Shown here in pieces: positions 53,990-64,000 of a stretch of DNA of 64,000 nucleotides (position 1 is the first letter of the stretch; each line of letters begins with the position of its first letter). Under the pieces are notes generated by a model. It was given only the letters and a program-made list of their open reading frames with translations. It was not told where the DNA came from and did not search any database. The translations under genes were made by a program, and so were the position numbers. The stretch comes from Latrodectus hesperus (taxonomy: Eukaryota > Arthropoda > Arachnida > Araneae > Theridiidae), in the NCBI GenBank assembly GCA_037975125.1, contig CM075857.1, positions 25,793,582 through 25,857,581 of the forward strand. Direction: 5' to 3'.

Positions 53990-55078
53990 TGGACGTAATT
54001 TCAAATGGCAGCTTGTTCTTCCAAAATCAAGAATTTCAGATGTTTTGAAAGAATTGCATAGTAGCTCAATTGGAGGCCACTTCGGAGTGATGAAAGCTAC
54101 AGAAAGTTCGAGAATGCTTCTATTGGAGCAAAACTAGACAAGATGTAGAGAAATGATGCCAATCTTGTGATGACTATGCGGCACGTAAGGAAGCAAAGAA
54201 ACGTAGCCGAGGAAGGTTGCATCGGCACAACGTAGGAGCACCTTTTGAGCGGATAGCATTGGACATTTTGGGTCCTTTACCACGATCTTCAAATGGTAAC
54301 AAATACATACTAGTTGTCATGGACTACTTTACTAAGTGGCCTGAAGTGTTTTCAATCCCCGATCAAGAGGCGACTACAGTAGCCGAGGTTCTAGTGCAGC
54401 AATGGGTTTCCAGATTCGGCACATCCTTACAAATTCATTCAGATCAAGGGACAAATTTCACCTCTGCTGTGTTTAAAGGAATGTGTCAAATTCTCGGGAT
54501 AGACAAGACGCAGACCACGCCATTACACCCGCAATCGGACGGCATGGTAGAGAGTTTTAACAGAACCATCTTGAATAATCTCTCACTTATGGTTTCCAGA
54601 AATCAGCAAGATTGGGATATGAAGCTACCGCTGTTTCTGCTTGCATATCGCAGTGCTGTCCATGAGACTACCGGATATACTCCATCACAAATGCTCTTTG
54701 GTCGCAAACTTCGTCTCCCTTGTTATCTTCAGTTTGGTCGTCCACCGGATACATCTTCATCGCCTGAAGATTACCTTCGAGACCTTCAGGCACGTCTTGA
54801 AGATGTCCATAACTTCGCTCGAGACCGAATCAACCTGATGACCGAAAGAATGAAGACAAGGTATGACACAAGAGCAACAGGACATGAATTTCAGGAAGGT
54901 GACAAAGTTTGGTTGTGGAACCCGATTCGACGTAAAGGACTTTCTCCAAAGTTGCAAGCCAACTGGGAAGGTCCTAAAAAGACTGAACGACGTTGTGGTT
55001 CGTATAAGGAAATCATCTTCTTCAAAACCAAAGGTAGTACATTATGATAGATTAGCTCTTTATCGTAATGCAAAGTAA
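53990..55078 (+). pseudogene. Gypsy integrase
   Basis: A decayed zinc-binding region at 53990-54210 (HSSSIGGHFG, then CGT-type remnants with stops). The catalytic core at 54217-54985 is well kept: Asp in IALDILGP, Asp in IHSDQGTNF, Glu in DGMVESFNRT. The C-terminal GPY/F-like part starts at WEGP near 54965 and is finished in a second frame ending at 55078 (KVVHYDRLALY). One frame break plus the damaged N-terminus make it inactive. Confidence 0.9.
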
Positions 55079-55245
55079 AAATTAGTAGACCATGGTCTCT
55101 TTGTAAATAGTATAGATAATTTTAATATTTTTTTGTATTTGTATTTTTAGTTGTTTGTGTGTATGTATCCTCTTAAAATGTGAATTCTTTAATATTAAAT
55201 TTGGCCTCCTGTCAAGGGATTGTACTGCCCGGGACGTGTAGTCCT

Positions 55246-55259
55246 TGACAGGGGAGCAA
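55246..55259 (+). other. Gypsy polypurine tract
   Basis: gacaggggagcaa immediately before TGTTAC of the 3' LTR. The surrounding cctgtcaagg/ccttgacagg copies (55209 and 55239) form an inverted repeat. Confidence 0.75.
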
Positions 55260-55827
55260 TGTTACAAATTTATAAATAATAATTGTATTTGTCTTCTCAG
55301 ACAGATCGGAAATATTCACATTTTGGACAAAAATTGCGGTATTTTGACGTGTTGTAGTTTAAAAGTGGGTTTTCTAATGATTTGGTGACTTAGCGATGTT
55401 TTGGCGAGAAAACTTGGCGACAATTGGCGAGAAATATATACTTCTGGAAACATCCATCACCTAAGCTCTAGGACTAATATTTAGCGAGATAGCCTAGAAG
55501 CTTCCAGAACCTTAGCGAGACTGATCGATTTCTCCAAGTCAGGTATAAATACCGCAGCCCGACATAGAAGACAGTCAGTGAGTGAAGACGATTAGTCGTG
55601 ACTGCTAGTCTAGAGGAGCTGTTCTTTGTCTGAGGTATTTGAGACCTGTGATTGGAAGCTATTTCTTATTGTATCTGACGAATTGTAGCTGTATAATTGT
55701 GATTGTTACAGCTGGGATTTCTTATATCTAGTGGAATTTTAACGAATAAAAGCCTTGAGTTCATTAAGTGATTGCTTTATTCAACTCTCAATTGACACGA
55801 ACCCTGAAGTGCGGTACACGAGTAACA
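55260..55827 (+). repeat. Ty3/gypsy 3' LTR (568 bp)
   Basis: Starts TGTTAC and ends GTAACA, a matching 6-bp inverted end. U3 has repeated ttggcga motifs (55385-55435). A TATA box TATAAA is at 55544-55549, a likely start site about 30 bp further, and AATAAA at 55745-55750. It is homologous but inverted relative to 49392-49848. Confidence 0.9.
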
Positions 55828-56548
55828 ATTGCAATGAATACAACTTGAAACCTCTCCAATCTTTACAAATGGCTGTCATCTTTTTCCAAACGTTTTGAGA
55901 AATTTCTATTGCCATAAATAAAAGTAGAAATCATTAAAATATATCTTTTTAAATATATTATGTGGTTTTAATAGTTAAAAACTTTTAAATTTTTAAGAAA
56001 ATTCAAATTTTTCCACAATTTTTAAAATTTGGGAATTTAAAAAATTCCCATGGGAAAAAACCCGGCTTATTCCCGAGAATAAACCGGGTTTTTTCCCCAT
56101 CAACACTATCTGTAGCTAACAAAACTACACTCACCATGTTGAATTAAGCAAATTCACAAAAAAAGCAATAATTGATAAATTTGAAAACTTAAAAGCATAT
56201 TTACTAACCTATAAAGGTCTGATGAAAATGATACTTTATTTTATACATATATACATTAATTCTGAAATGTTGTACATGCATATTCAGTATGCATTAAACA
56301 TTCATTGCGAATTCATATCATTATGTTTTTTCTCCCTTGCATTAATTAAGAATTAAAATTATAATGCTTATTTTAACACTAAAGAATATTTCAATTTGTA
56401 ATTTTTATCTAGTATTTGAGGGACAGAAAAATAAAAAAATAATGTTTCTGCGCATTTCGATATTTGATTGTCATTTGTCAGCTTCTGATATCTTTAATTG
56501 TGCTCTTATTCACTCTTCTAAAAAATTTAATATTAAACTTTTTTTAAA
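55828..56548. other. AT-rich DNA with a hairpin cluster
   Basis: No gene. The hairpins at 56030-56097 are listed separately. Confidence 0.5.
56030..56097. repeat. Two adjacent perfect or near-perfect hairpins
   Basis: First, tgggaattt/aaattccca at 56030-56050 with a 3-nt loop. Second, arms gggaaaaaacccggcttattc's first 14 bases and their complement extend to a 21-bp stem (56052-56072 with 56077-56097, one mismatch) around the 4-nt loop ccga. No T-run follows, and no gene precedes it. Confidence 0.8.
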
Positions 56549-56776
56549 CCATAAAGTGGTTGTTTCTTTCATTCTAGTAGAGATTATGCTTACGCCACTT
56601 AATTACAATTCTCATTGGTTTAAAATATCCATGAACGTCATATGACGTTTCATCCGCGTCATATCGTATTGAGATGGCGTCGTGAATCCGATTTGTCGAC
56701 GAATTTGCTGCCCGCCTTCAAATCGCATTCTTCGAGAGGCAGCAAACAAGGTGAAGTTCACCATCAAAGCTCTCAG
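56549..56776 (+). repeat. Repeat shared with 21805-22062, 5' region of a mariner relic
   Basis: Same block order as 21805-22062. It lies directly upstream of the mariner coding remains on the same strand, so it is probably that element's 5' non-coding part. Confidence 0.6.
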
Positions 56777-56789
56777 ATCGCAAGGTTAT

Positions 56790-57500
56790 AAACACAACAG
56801 TTGCGACCAAAAACATTTGCGATGTTTATCCTAGAGCATTAAACTTTCGTAAAGGCCAAAGATGGTTTTGCAAGTTTAGATCCGTTAATTTTACTCATTC
56901 ATCAGGAAGGCCAACAAACATTAGACAACGACAAGCTAAGGGCAGAAGTGGAAGCAATGCCATGTTAAACAATTGAGTAATTGTCAAACACCCTTAACCA
57001 ATGTTGGTCAACAATCCACGAACATTTACAGCATTCGTGACACTTTCCAAAGGAATCACCTTGAAGTACTGCAAAGCTGAGTTTACATCCCAAAATGGGG
57101 TTTCTTTGTGCTTGGTGAAGTATTTGTGGAATAGTTCACTCTGACGCGATGAAACCTGGACTAACTTATGCAGACCTTTGGTTCACACGAGCCAATTGAT
57201 CATATTTAATCAAAAAGTATCCGGTGGTTGTCTACAAAAATGGGCATCAATTTGCAACACGAAAATACAATGACTGCATTCTGCAAAGCAAACTACCCCA
57301 TCTACCATACTCGCCTGATATCTCACCCTTGGATTTTCATTTATTCCGATTTCTACAACATTTTCTTAGAAGCAAAAAATTTTAAAATTTGGATGATGTC
57401 CAAAATGCCATCTCAATATATTTCACTCAAAAATCTAATTGTTTTTTTTTATCGGCCCAGGATTGAAAATTTGCAGACTAGAAGGTTGTTGTCGACATGA
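56790..57500 (+). pseudogene. Mariner transposase relic
   Basis: The N-terminal part reads NICDVYPRALNFRKGQRWF followed by CKFRSVNF and a SGRPTNIRQ block, the second helix-turn-helix and GRPR-like region of mariner. The middle is lost to stops. Near 57290-57360 the frame shows LPYSPDISPLDFHLFRFLQ, the third catalytic Asp region of DD34D mariners. Several stops and frame breaks are present. No intact terminus was identified. Confidence 0.8.
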
Positions 57501-60500
57501 GGGTGATTATATTGTTGATTAAAAATAAATGCTAATCAAAAATTTATTCGTTTTAATTTACAGTAAGAAAGTGACATTACTTTCCACTTCCCTTAATATT
57601 ATGAAATTTATATAAAATTAACCTTCAAAAACTAAATACTGCCTAAGAGTTTTTCTTATAAAAATTTCTATCAGTGAAACCTTTTTACTGATCGGAATAG
57701 AAGTTTATAAAACATTAAATAGAAAACTATGAGTAGTTTGTTTTTTTAAAACATTTTAAATAATTCAAATTTTATTGTAGTTTTTAATATTTTTACATAG
57801 AAAAATATTAAAATTAACATCATTTCAGGCAGCGTATCTATAAAGGATAACAAGTGCAAACTGAAGATATTTAAAATGAAAAAAATAGATAATTAAATAT
57901 AATAGAACCAAACAATATGAAATTTTTATTCATACATATATAAATTCTAAAGTGTACATGCATATTCAGTGTACATTGATTTACATTTAACAATTAAAAG
58001 TTCAATCACAGCAAATTATGCATGAATGATTAAGAGAAATTTGGATTCAATAAATAAAAAATATAACATAAATCTTACTCACAATTATAAAAAAATGACT
58101 GATATTTTCGTTACTCACAAAAATTTTATTTAAAAAACACTAACATTTATTCTTTAGTAAATATTTCATTAAATTAAATATATAAACATAAAAATAAATG
58201 TTTATATCTTCAAAATATTTAATAATTAATTACAAAAGAAATTAAAGTAATTTCATAAAAATATTTTATAGAAAATCGATAAATTTTATAAATTATCCTT
58301 TTCATCTCATCTACAAAAAAGTTTGCATACAACAAATGACAATATATTGATACAAGGTCATATCATTAATACAGTTAATTATCAAAACAATTATATAAAA
58401 ATCATTTATAAAAAAATTAAACATTTTGATTAATTTTATTTAAATAATTAAAATAATATATTGCTTAAAATATATTGCAATGCATAACAATATATTGAAA
58501 TCGATATTTATGAAAACTTGGTTTGCAACAGAATTTGCACATCCTTTTTACAGATGAAATGATCAATTAAAGTAAAAAAAAAAATCCTAAAGTAAACATC
58601 AATAAAAATTTTTATGGCATTGCTAAATTCATTGTTGTTTACTTTTGAACTTTAGCAAATTTCTTTCAAATATATGCACTTGTTTCAAATCATGTAAATA
58701 CAACAATTCAAACAAATATCATGAATATTGAAACAGTGAAATGATTTGAATTTTCTCATCATTAAGAGACAGGACACACAAATATAGTACACATAATTAA
58801 TAACAAAACATATGTAAACATGTTACAGCAATATATTTTGATAAAAATAATAAAATGACTGTCACATGAAAGTCAATGCCTGCAATTATTGAGATAATAG
58901 ACATTATATATAAAAACATTTATTTAAAAAGTACATTTAATATTAAATATACACACATATAATGACAATGATTATTAATATTTACTAATGCTACTAATGA
59001 TTGTAAACACAAAATTCTTGAATAAAGAAACATGATTTTGAAGCATTTTTTTTCTCTCAACAGATAAAATATTTTAATTAACGAAAATTCAATGAGAATG
59101 AAATGCTTGGTACAGCTTGGTCAGTTGAAATACTTTACAACTGACACTATAAAACTACAAAACATTTTATTCTAATAAAAATATTTAGCAATGACACAAA
59201 AAATTCTTGACAGCCAATACAAATTGATAAGATTATTAAGTTCGCGCACTTAATTCATAATTTACAGAAATCACATTAATTTTTCATAGGATCACAGAAG
59301 ATGAACAAGTGTAACATTATGAATCATAAAATATTCTTGAAACTCCATATCGTATGCAAAAAGCTAAACAACTGCAAAGAATCTGAAAAGGAGAATTTTT
59401 TAAATATTGTTTAAATTATTTCAAAGTATTATTAAATGATACGCACCTAAGAAAAAATCACAAGAAAATGTTTTAAGAAATTAAGAAAGTTGCAGAAATT
59501 AATTTTTAGTCAATTGTTAAGTCCACAACAGTAATTATTTTTAATTTTCAATTTTGAAAATGTAATTAAAGAAACCTGGAATTCAGTTAGCCTGTATATA
59601 AATCATATCATTATTTGATCAGATAATGCAATTATACAATTTTTTATACTATAGTAATTAAGAATAAAATTTGAGATTTTTTTGAATCAATAAAAATAAA
59701 ATAAAACTGAACATTTTTCTTGCAAAAAAATCTTTTCTACACCACAAAATAACTGCTAATATAAATAAAATGGAAAATAGGTGGGTCAAATGCTTCAGTT
59801 CAAAATTTAGCAATATAATTTATTTTAAGACTTATCTTTCTAACACAATTTCAGCACACTGAATTGGATTAGAATTTTTAGTTACTGTAAATATAGAAAT
59901 TAATTGCAATAATTATTTTATTTAAATTATAAAATTTGTTACAATGATATGCAATTTGATGTAAGATAAAAAATAAGTGAACATAAAAAAGCATATGAGA
60001 TTAAAAAATATTAATACACATTAAGCACAAAAAAATTTCTAATATTTAATAATTTATCTTTAGTAGAAGTTCATTACATAAATATTTTCTTTTAAATTCT
60101 TTATATATTTTTAAAGTAAAAATAGATAATTAACAATCCCTGGATTGAAATTAGCCATGGCTTATGCCATGATTTTAGTTAATTTTGAAAATTCTAATCT
60201 TTGCTATAACATTTTCATGAAATTTAAAGAAACAATAAGAAAACCTGGAAAATAATTTGATTTAAATAGGTCAAAGTATTATATATGTCACAAAAAAAAT
60301 TACATATATATGCTTAAAAATTTCTACACACAACAATACATAAGCTCAAACTTCAGAGCTGTTTTCAGTAATTAAAATTTTTTTTTTAATATTTGATAAA
60401 AAATATTTGTTAATATTTTATCCATAACATATTGAACAATAAATTTATTACCATAAAATAAATTTAAAATAAACTTATAAAACTACAATTTGATGTCAAA

Positions 60501-61007
60501 TAAAACTACATCTTCATGTAATTTTCATTAACATATTATAATTACTGTTGTATAAATAATTTATGATAATCAATTATATATATTTCGAATTTTATAAAAA
60601 AAATTTTTCTTTACATATAAAATTATAACTAAATTTTGGGAATAACTTTTTGGATTTTCAGAGTTTAAAATGTAATGATTTTATTCTTAAAATTTGTTTT
60701 TTATTTTTTTCAAAATAAAAATTTATAATACAGTAAACAATGGACTTTTTCACCTTTATTTATTCAAATTTAATAATAAAAAAGAAATTCAATTATTAAG
60801 AAAATAACTTCAAGAAGATGTAAGTATACATTATGTCTACTGCTTTTTACAAGTAGTACAAATCAATCAAAAGAAATGAGAACATGAAATTCAATTAATA
60901 TTTTAATTAAAACAAATAAAAGTACACCCATTCAATGTATCTTATGAATTTACATAAATGTATAACAATATATTCATAGTTATATTACTGAATATTTAAA
61001 TACTTAC
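57501..61007. other. Very AT-rich DNA, probably intron or intergenic
   Basis: No exon, RNA or element could be supported on either strand. If the exon at 61008-61251 belongs to a gene read leftward, this stretch would be its next intron. Confidence 0.5.
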
Positions 61008-61251
61008 CTGTATAGAAAGCAAATAAATAGTCAATGTTTTTTCATGAGTTGGACCAGCAACTTTTAACATAAAGTTGATTAGCGTGAAGTTGGTGCTTTC
61101 ACAATACACCTCACCATCTTTCTTCTGTTCAGTGTAATGAACAAGTCTAAATGTTCGAGCTACAGCCATGCAAAATCTACCAATGATGGAAAGCGATGAC
61201 TTTTTAAATATCACAGTACTAGGCAACCGTACATCTTCTTCTTTATCATAC
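61008..61251 (-). CDS. Internal exon of an unidentified protein-coding gene
   Basis: On the minus strand an acceptor (tttttacag, AG at 61253-61252) precedes a 244-bp open segment. It ends in CAG followed by the consensus donor GTAAGTA (61007 downward). The exon starts in phase 2, with one base completing a codon, and ends in phase 0. It encodes 81 full residues of mixed composition, with hydrophobic and charged alternation and no low complexity (for example SIIGRFCMAVARTFRLVHYT and NFMLKVAGPTHEKTLTIYLL). Both splice signals agree with the reading frame, and the segment is the most G+C-rich of its neighbourhood, all of which supports a real exon. I do not recognise the family, and no neighbouring exon could be found in the window. 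Confidence 0.75.
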
Positions 61252-61666
61252 CTGTAAAAAAACATTTTACTCAAAAAATGACATTTTATTATTTTTTTGT
61301 TGACTAAAACTAGCAATGTAAAAATATTAGCCTCTTTATTTTAATGTGTTACAGAGAGAGAAAGTCAGAAATTAGCAAATTTCATACTAATGCTACTACA
61401 TTCTTTATACAGCAAATGCAATGGAACACAAGAAATGTTAAGAAAAATATTTTGAATAACTCTAGAATCTCCTATAGATATATGAAAAGGTGAACAAAAA
61501 TATTTCATCATATGTTTGAATCCAGTTTACTGCAGTTGATGACAGTTTTATGTAACTAGATTGCATACAACACTCCTTAACTGCTGTGAAGAGAGAAAAG
61601 TCTGCCAAGTTATAAATATTTATAGAAAAGTCAATAGAAATTTTTTTATCACAAACTGTAATATTC
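61252..61666. other. Flanking intron-like DNA
   Basis: Includes a 72-aa minus frame (61462-61680) of plausible composition that has no clear splice sites and runs into the SINE. Not called as a gene. Confidence 0.4.
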
Positions 61667-61850
61667 GCAATGTCCTCCAAGTGAAATGATACCTCTGGGG
61701 GTAGCAGGTCAAGTATTAGAGGTCTTTTGCTATGTCACTTCTTCAAAATCACTAAGACTCCACCCAGCTGCTTTTATCTAACTGGTAGAACACAACTCAA
61801 GGCTTGTTACCGAGAAGCATGCTGGTGAAACAACAAACTGTGATATGGTG
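61667..61850 (+). mobile_element. SINE family S2, 5'-truncated copy
   Basis: Starts at cgcaatgtcctccaagtgaa, as in 30371-30390, and follows that copy through the aaaatcac and acaactcaag-like blocks. It ends near gaaacaacaaac. The tRNA head is missing. Confidence 0.7.
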
Positions 61851-64000
61851 TCACAATTCACGATAAACTTTTTTATTTAAATATAAATCTATTCAATTTT
61901 AGAATTTATAACTATAAAAAAGTGTTGGGAAGCGAATAATGCAGTTCAATTACTACAAATGAAAACTTGAACAGTAATAATGTTGCTGCGAATTTCACAT
62001 TCAGTCTGACTAAGTCAAACTGGATCCATGAATCTGCTGACCTATAAAAAATCAAAGCTAAGAAAAGAGAGGAATAAATTTCTTTCAAAAGGAAGTGCAA
62101 GCATTCCAAGACACAAGCCTGGTGGCCTTTTGGACAAGAAAGCAGGATTTCTTGCCCTCAGAAAATGTTAAAATATTCAAGTGGCCGGTGGCAAGGCACA
62201 AAAAGTTGGTGTACATTTTCTGTCAAAAAAGTGTTAGAGATAGGCTTGGACTAAAACCCCTGTACCAGAAGTGAGTAAGGGGCACCAGCTAATGCTCCTA
62301 AATTAGGGGCTTTTCTAGGAAAGATAGATCCAAATAGACAAATTTTGAAGAAGCGATTGAACGATTACAATTCCTTTAACAAGACTGTCTGCCATTTTGT
62401 TATTATAGTAGTTAAAATCTTCAAATAATTTCAAACTAATTCTCTTTTAAATTTTTTCCAAAAAGATTATAAGATGCAATATTTTAGTACACTTTTGCAA
62501 CAGCATAATAGTCAAACAAAATAGAGTAATGTGGTTTTTTTTTTATCATTATTATATAAATTTTTGCTCACTTTGATAAATGTAATGAAGAAATTCAGTA
62601 ACAGTTGAGACTATAAATGCAAAAAAATTAATCATTCAACAATAAATTTAAATATTCATTTATTTTAATTATTCAGTCATATGGACATTATTCTTTTTAC
62701 AGAGAAATCAAACTATTTACGTAGATAACTCCCTCAATAAACTTTAAATAATTGTACAGCACAATCATATAAACAATTTTCCTTGAAAGGTATTTCCTAC
62801 TTACAATGTCGCCTCTTCCAATTGATTTTTCCAGATTATTAAACTTCACAATTTTGTTATTAGTATGAAAGTACAAAAAGTAATATATTCTTTTATTAGA
62901 TGTGAAAACATCCAAGATCTATTAATATGCTAAAACAAATACAGCAGGTTTACTGATGTTTTATGAAATGCTTCAACTAAAAAATGTAGTATTAAGGACA
63001 CACTTGGTATTGAAATTTCTTCAAATTAAATAAAATTTAAGGTAAGAATAAGAACAATTCATAAAGATATCTTTTGAATATCATTTCTCATTGCACAATT
63101 CTATTTTTAAAAGTTAAGAATTTTGTTCTCTCATCACCACAAAAATATACTTTACTTTTTACAATTGTGTCACAATGACATGTTTTAATACTAGGAAGGA
63201 TATTTTAGCAATTCATTTGAAAATTGGGTGCAAAATTCTTAAATCTGAAAATTCATAATATGGAATAAATGGAATAATTTTAAAGATATTCAAGATTGGT
63301 AATCAATCTAACAGAGAAAAAATATAACTGGTGACTTAATTTTTGAAATATCAGCTTGTAAGTATTTCTTTAATATGAATGTAAGATTTTTAAAGGATTA
63401 AGTAGAATAAAAATTTTATAATCATAAACAAGAAAGTTTAATTTAACATTTACATAAATTTGGAAAAAAGTGCAATATAAAATTTTAGTGTCACATGATA
63501 ATCGCACGTAAATAATGAAATACAGCATTCAAATGATGAGAAGATAATGTGAATTCTAATAATATAAACTATATAAGCAATTAATTTTTAACAGCCATGG
63601 AGTAAAATGTTTAAAAAGGAAAAAAAAATTAGATTTAGAAATATACAATTTTATGTCTGTAGAGTTGTAAATTATAAATTTTAGATAGTGAATAGAATGA
63701 TATTTATAAACTATTTCTCTGTAGGAGAGAATATTTTGTTACAATGAATATGATTTCATAATATGACACAGCCAAACAAGTGGTTTGGATATCGATCAGT
63801 CACTTAAAGGTAGTATATTAACAATTTTTTTTCAAAAAAGATTTGAACAACTAACATTTTTAGGTTAAGAATGGGAATAACATCTAGATTAAGAATCTGC
63901 ATTTGGAAAGAGAAAATGCTAAATAAAGATTGAAATAGTAATATGCAAAATAAAATATGATTTTTCTTTAACCTTAATGGTCAAAAGTATATATATATAT
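61851..64000. other. AT-rich DNA, no supported feature
   Basis: The segment 62100-62300 is less AT-rich (gcctggtggccttttggac, ggccggtggcaaggc) but shows no motif. Presumably it is intron of the gene with the exon at 61008-61251. The window ends in a short TA run. Confidence 0.45.

Larger units (their letters stand above)
51361..55827 (+). mobile_element. Ty3/gypsy element, 5'-truncated and decayed
   Basis: Plus-strand order: gag zinc knuckle, protease, RT, RNase H, integrase, polypurine tract, 3' LTR. There is no 5' LTR, PBS or gag body on its left. It carries numerous stops and frame breaks. The left edge sits next to a short duplication of aatctctagaattgag (51333-51372). Confidence 0.9.

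Noticed and set aside
61462..61680. Minus frame near the unidentified exon
   Set aside because: No donor or acceptor in phase, and its N-terminal codons fall in the S2 SINE.

Overview
This is a eukaryotic, strongly AT-rich window. It looks like arthropod DNA and most probably a spider. The reasons are a pdm/nubbin-type POU gene, long (TA)n microsatellites, several tRNA-derived SINE families, BEL/Pao and Ty3/gypsy retrotransposons, Tc1/mariner relics, and a LINE RNase H/zinc-finger reading frame of a kind I associate with spider genomes. That last association is from memory and was not searched. Only one host gene can be named with confidence. Most of the rest is intron, untranslated or intergenic DNA, and transposable elements at various stages of decay.

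Layout. At 1-9969 lies the end of a large intron of the POU gene, since the preceding exon is not in the window. One (TA)n tract in it has been split by two antisense insertions: a nearly complete BEL/Pao LTR retrotransposon (582-6967, one frame break) and an 0.8-kb LINE derivative (7045-7864). At 9970-10649 is the terminal coding exon of a POU class 2 gene (nubbin/pdm/Oct-1 type), encoding most of the POU-specific domain, the linker, the POU homeodomain and the C-tail. Its 3'UTR may run to a poly(A) signal near 17354. From 17.4 to 45 kb the DNA is mostly unassigned AT-rich sequence with dispersed elements. These include a second LINE derivative with a 12-bp target duplication, a SINE interrupted by a LINE with a 9-bp duplication, a dead Tc1-like element, a small PIF/Harbinger-like MITE, a mariner-like N-terminal fragment cut by a (TAA)n tract, two separate inverted-repeat pairs, three further SINEs, a tandem array of about 175 bp, and a CpG/GC-rich block near 43.0-43.4 kb that could be a promoter.

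From 45 to 56 kb is a retroelement graveyard. It holds a BEL/Pao remnant, a minus-strand Ty3/gypsy fragment (5' LTR, PBS, gag start) and a plus-strand Ty3/gypsy fragment (gag knuckle, protease, RT, RNase H, integrase, 3' LTR). The two gypsy fragments have opposed LTRs, so they are not one element. Next come a mariner relic (56.5-57.5 kb), a long AT-rich stretch, and one convincing spliced exon on the minus strand (61008-61251) of a gene I cannot name.

The genes do not form an operon or pathway. Biologically, the picture is a developmental transcription-factor locus embedded in layered repeats. I found no convincing undescribed multi-gene system. The most checkable leads are the unknown conserved-looking exon, the LINE-derived composite family, the two inverted-repeat pairs, the hairpin cluster at 56.0-56.1 kb, and the GC-rich block at 43 kb.
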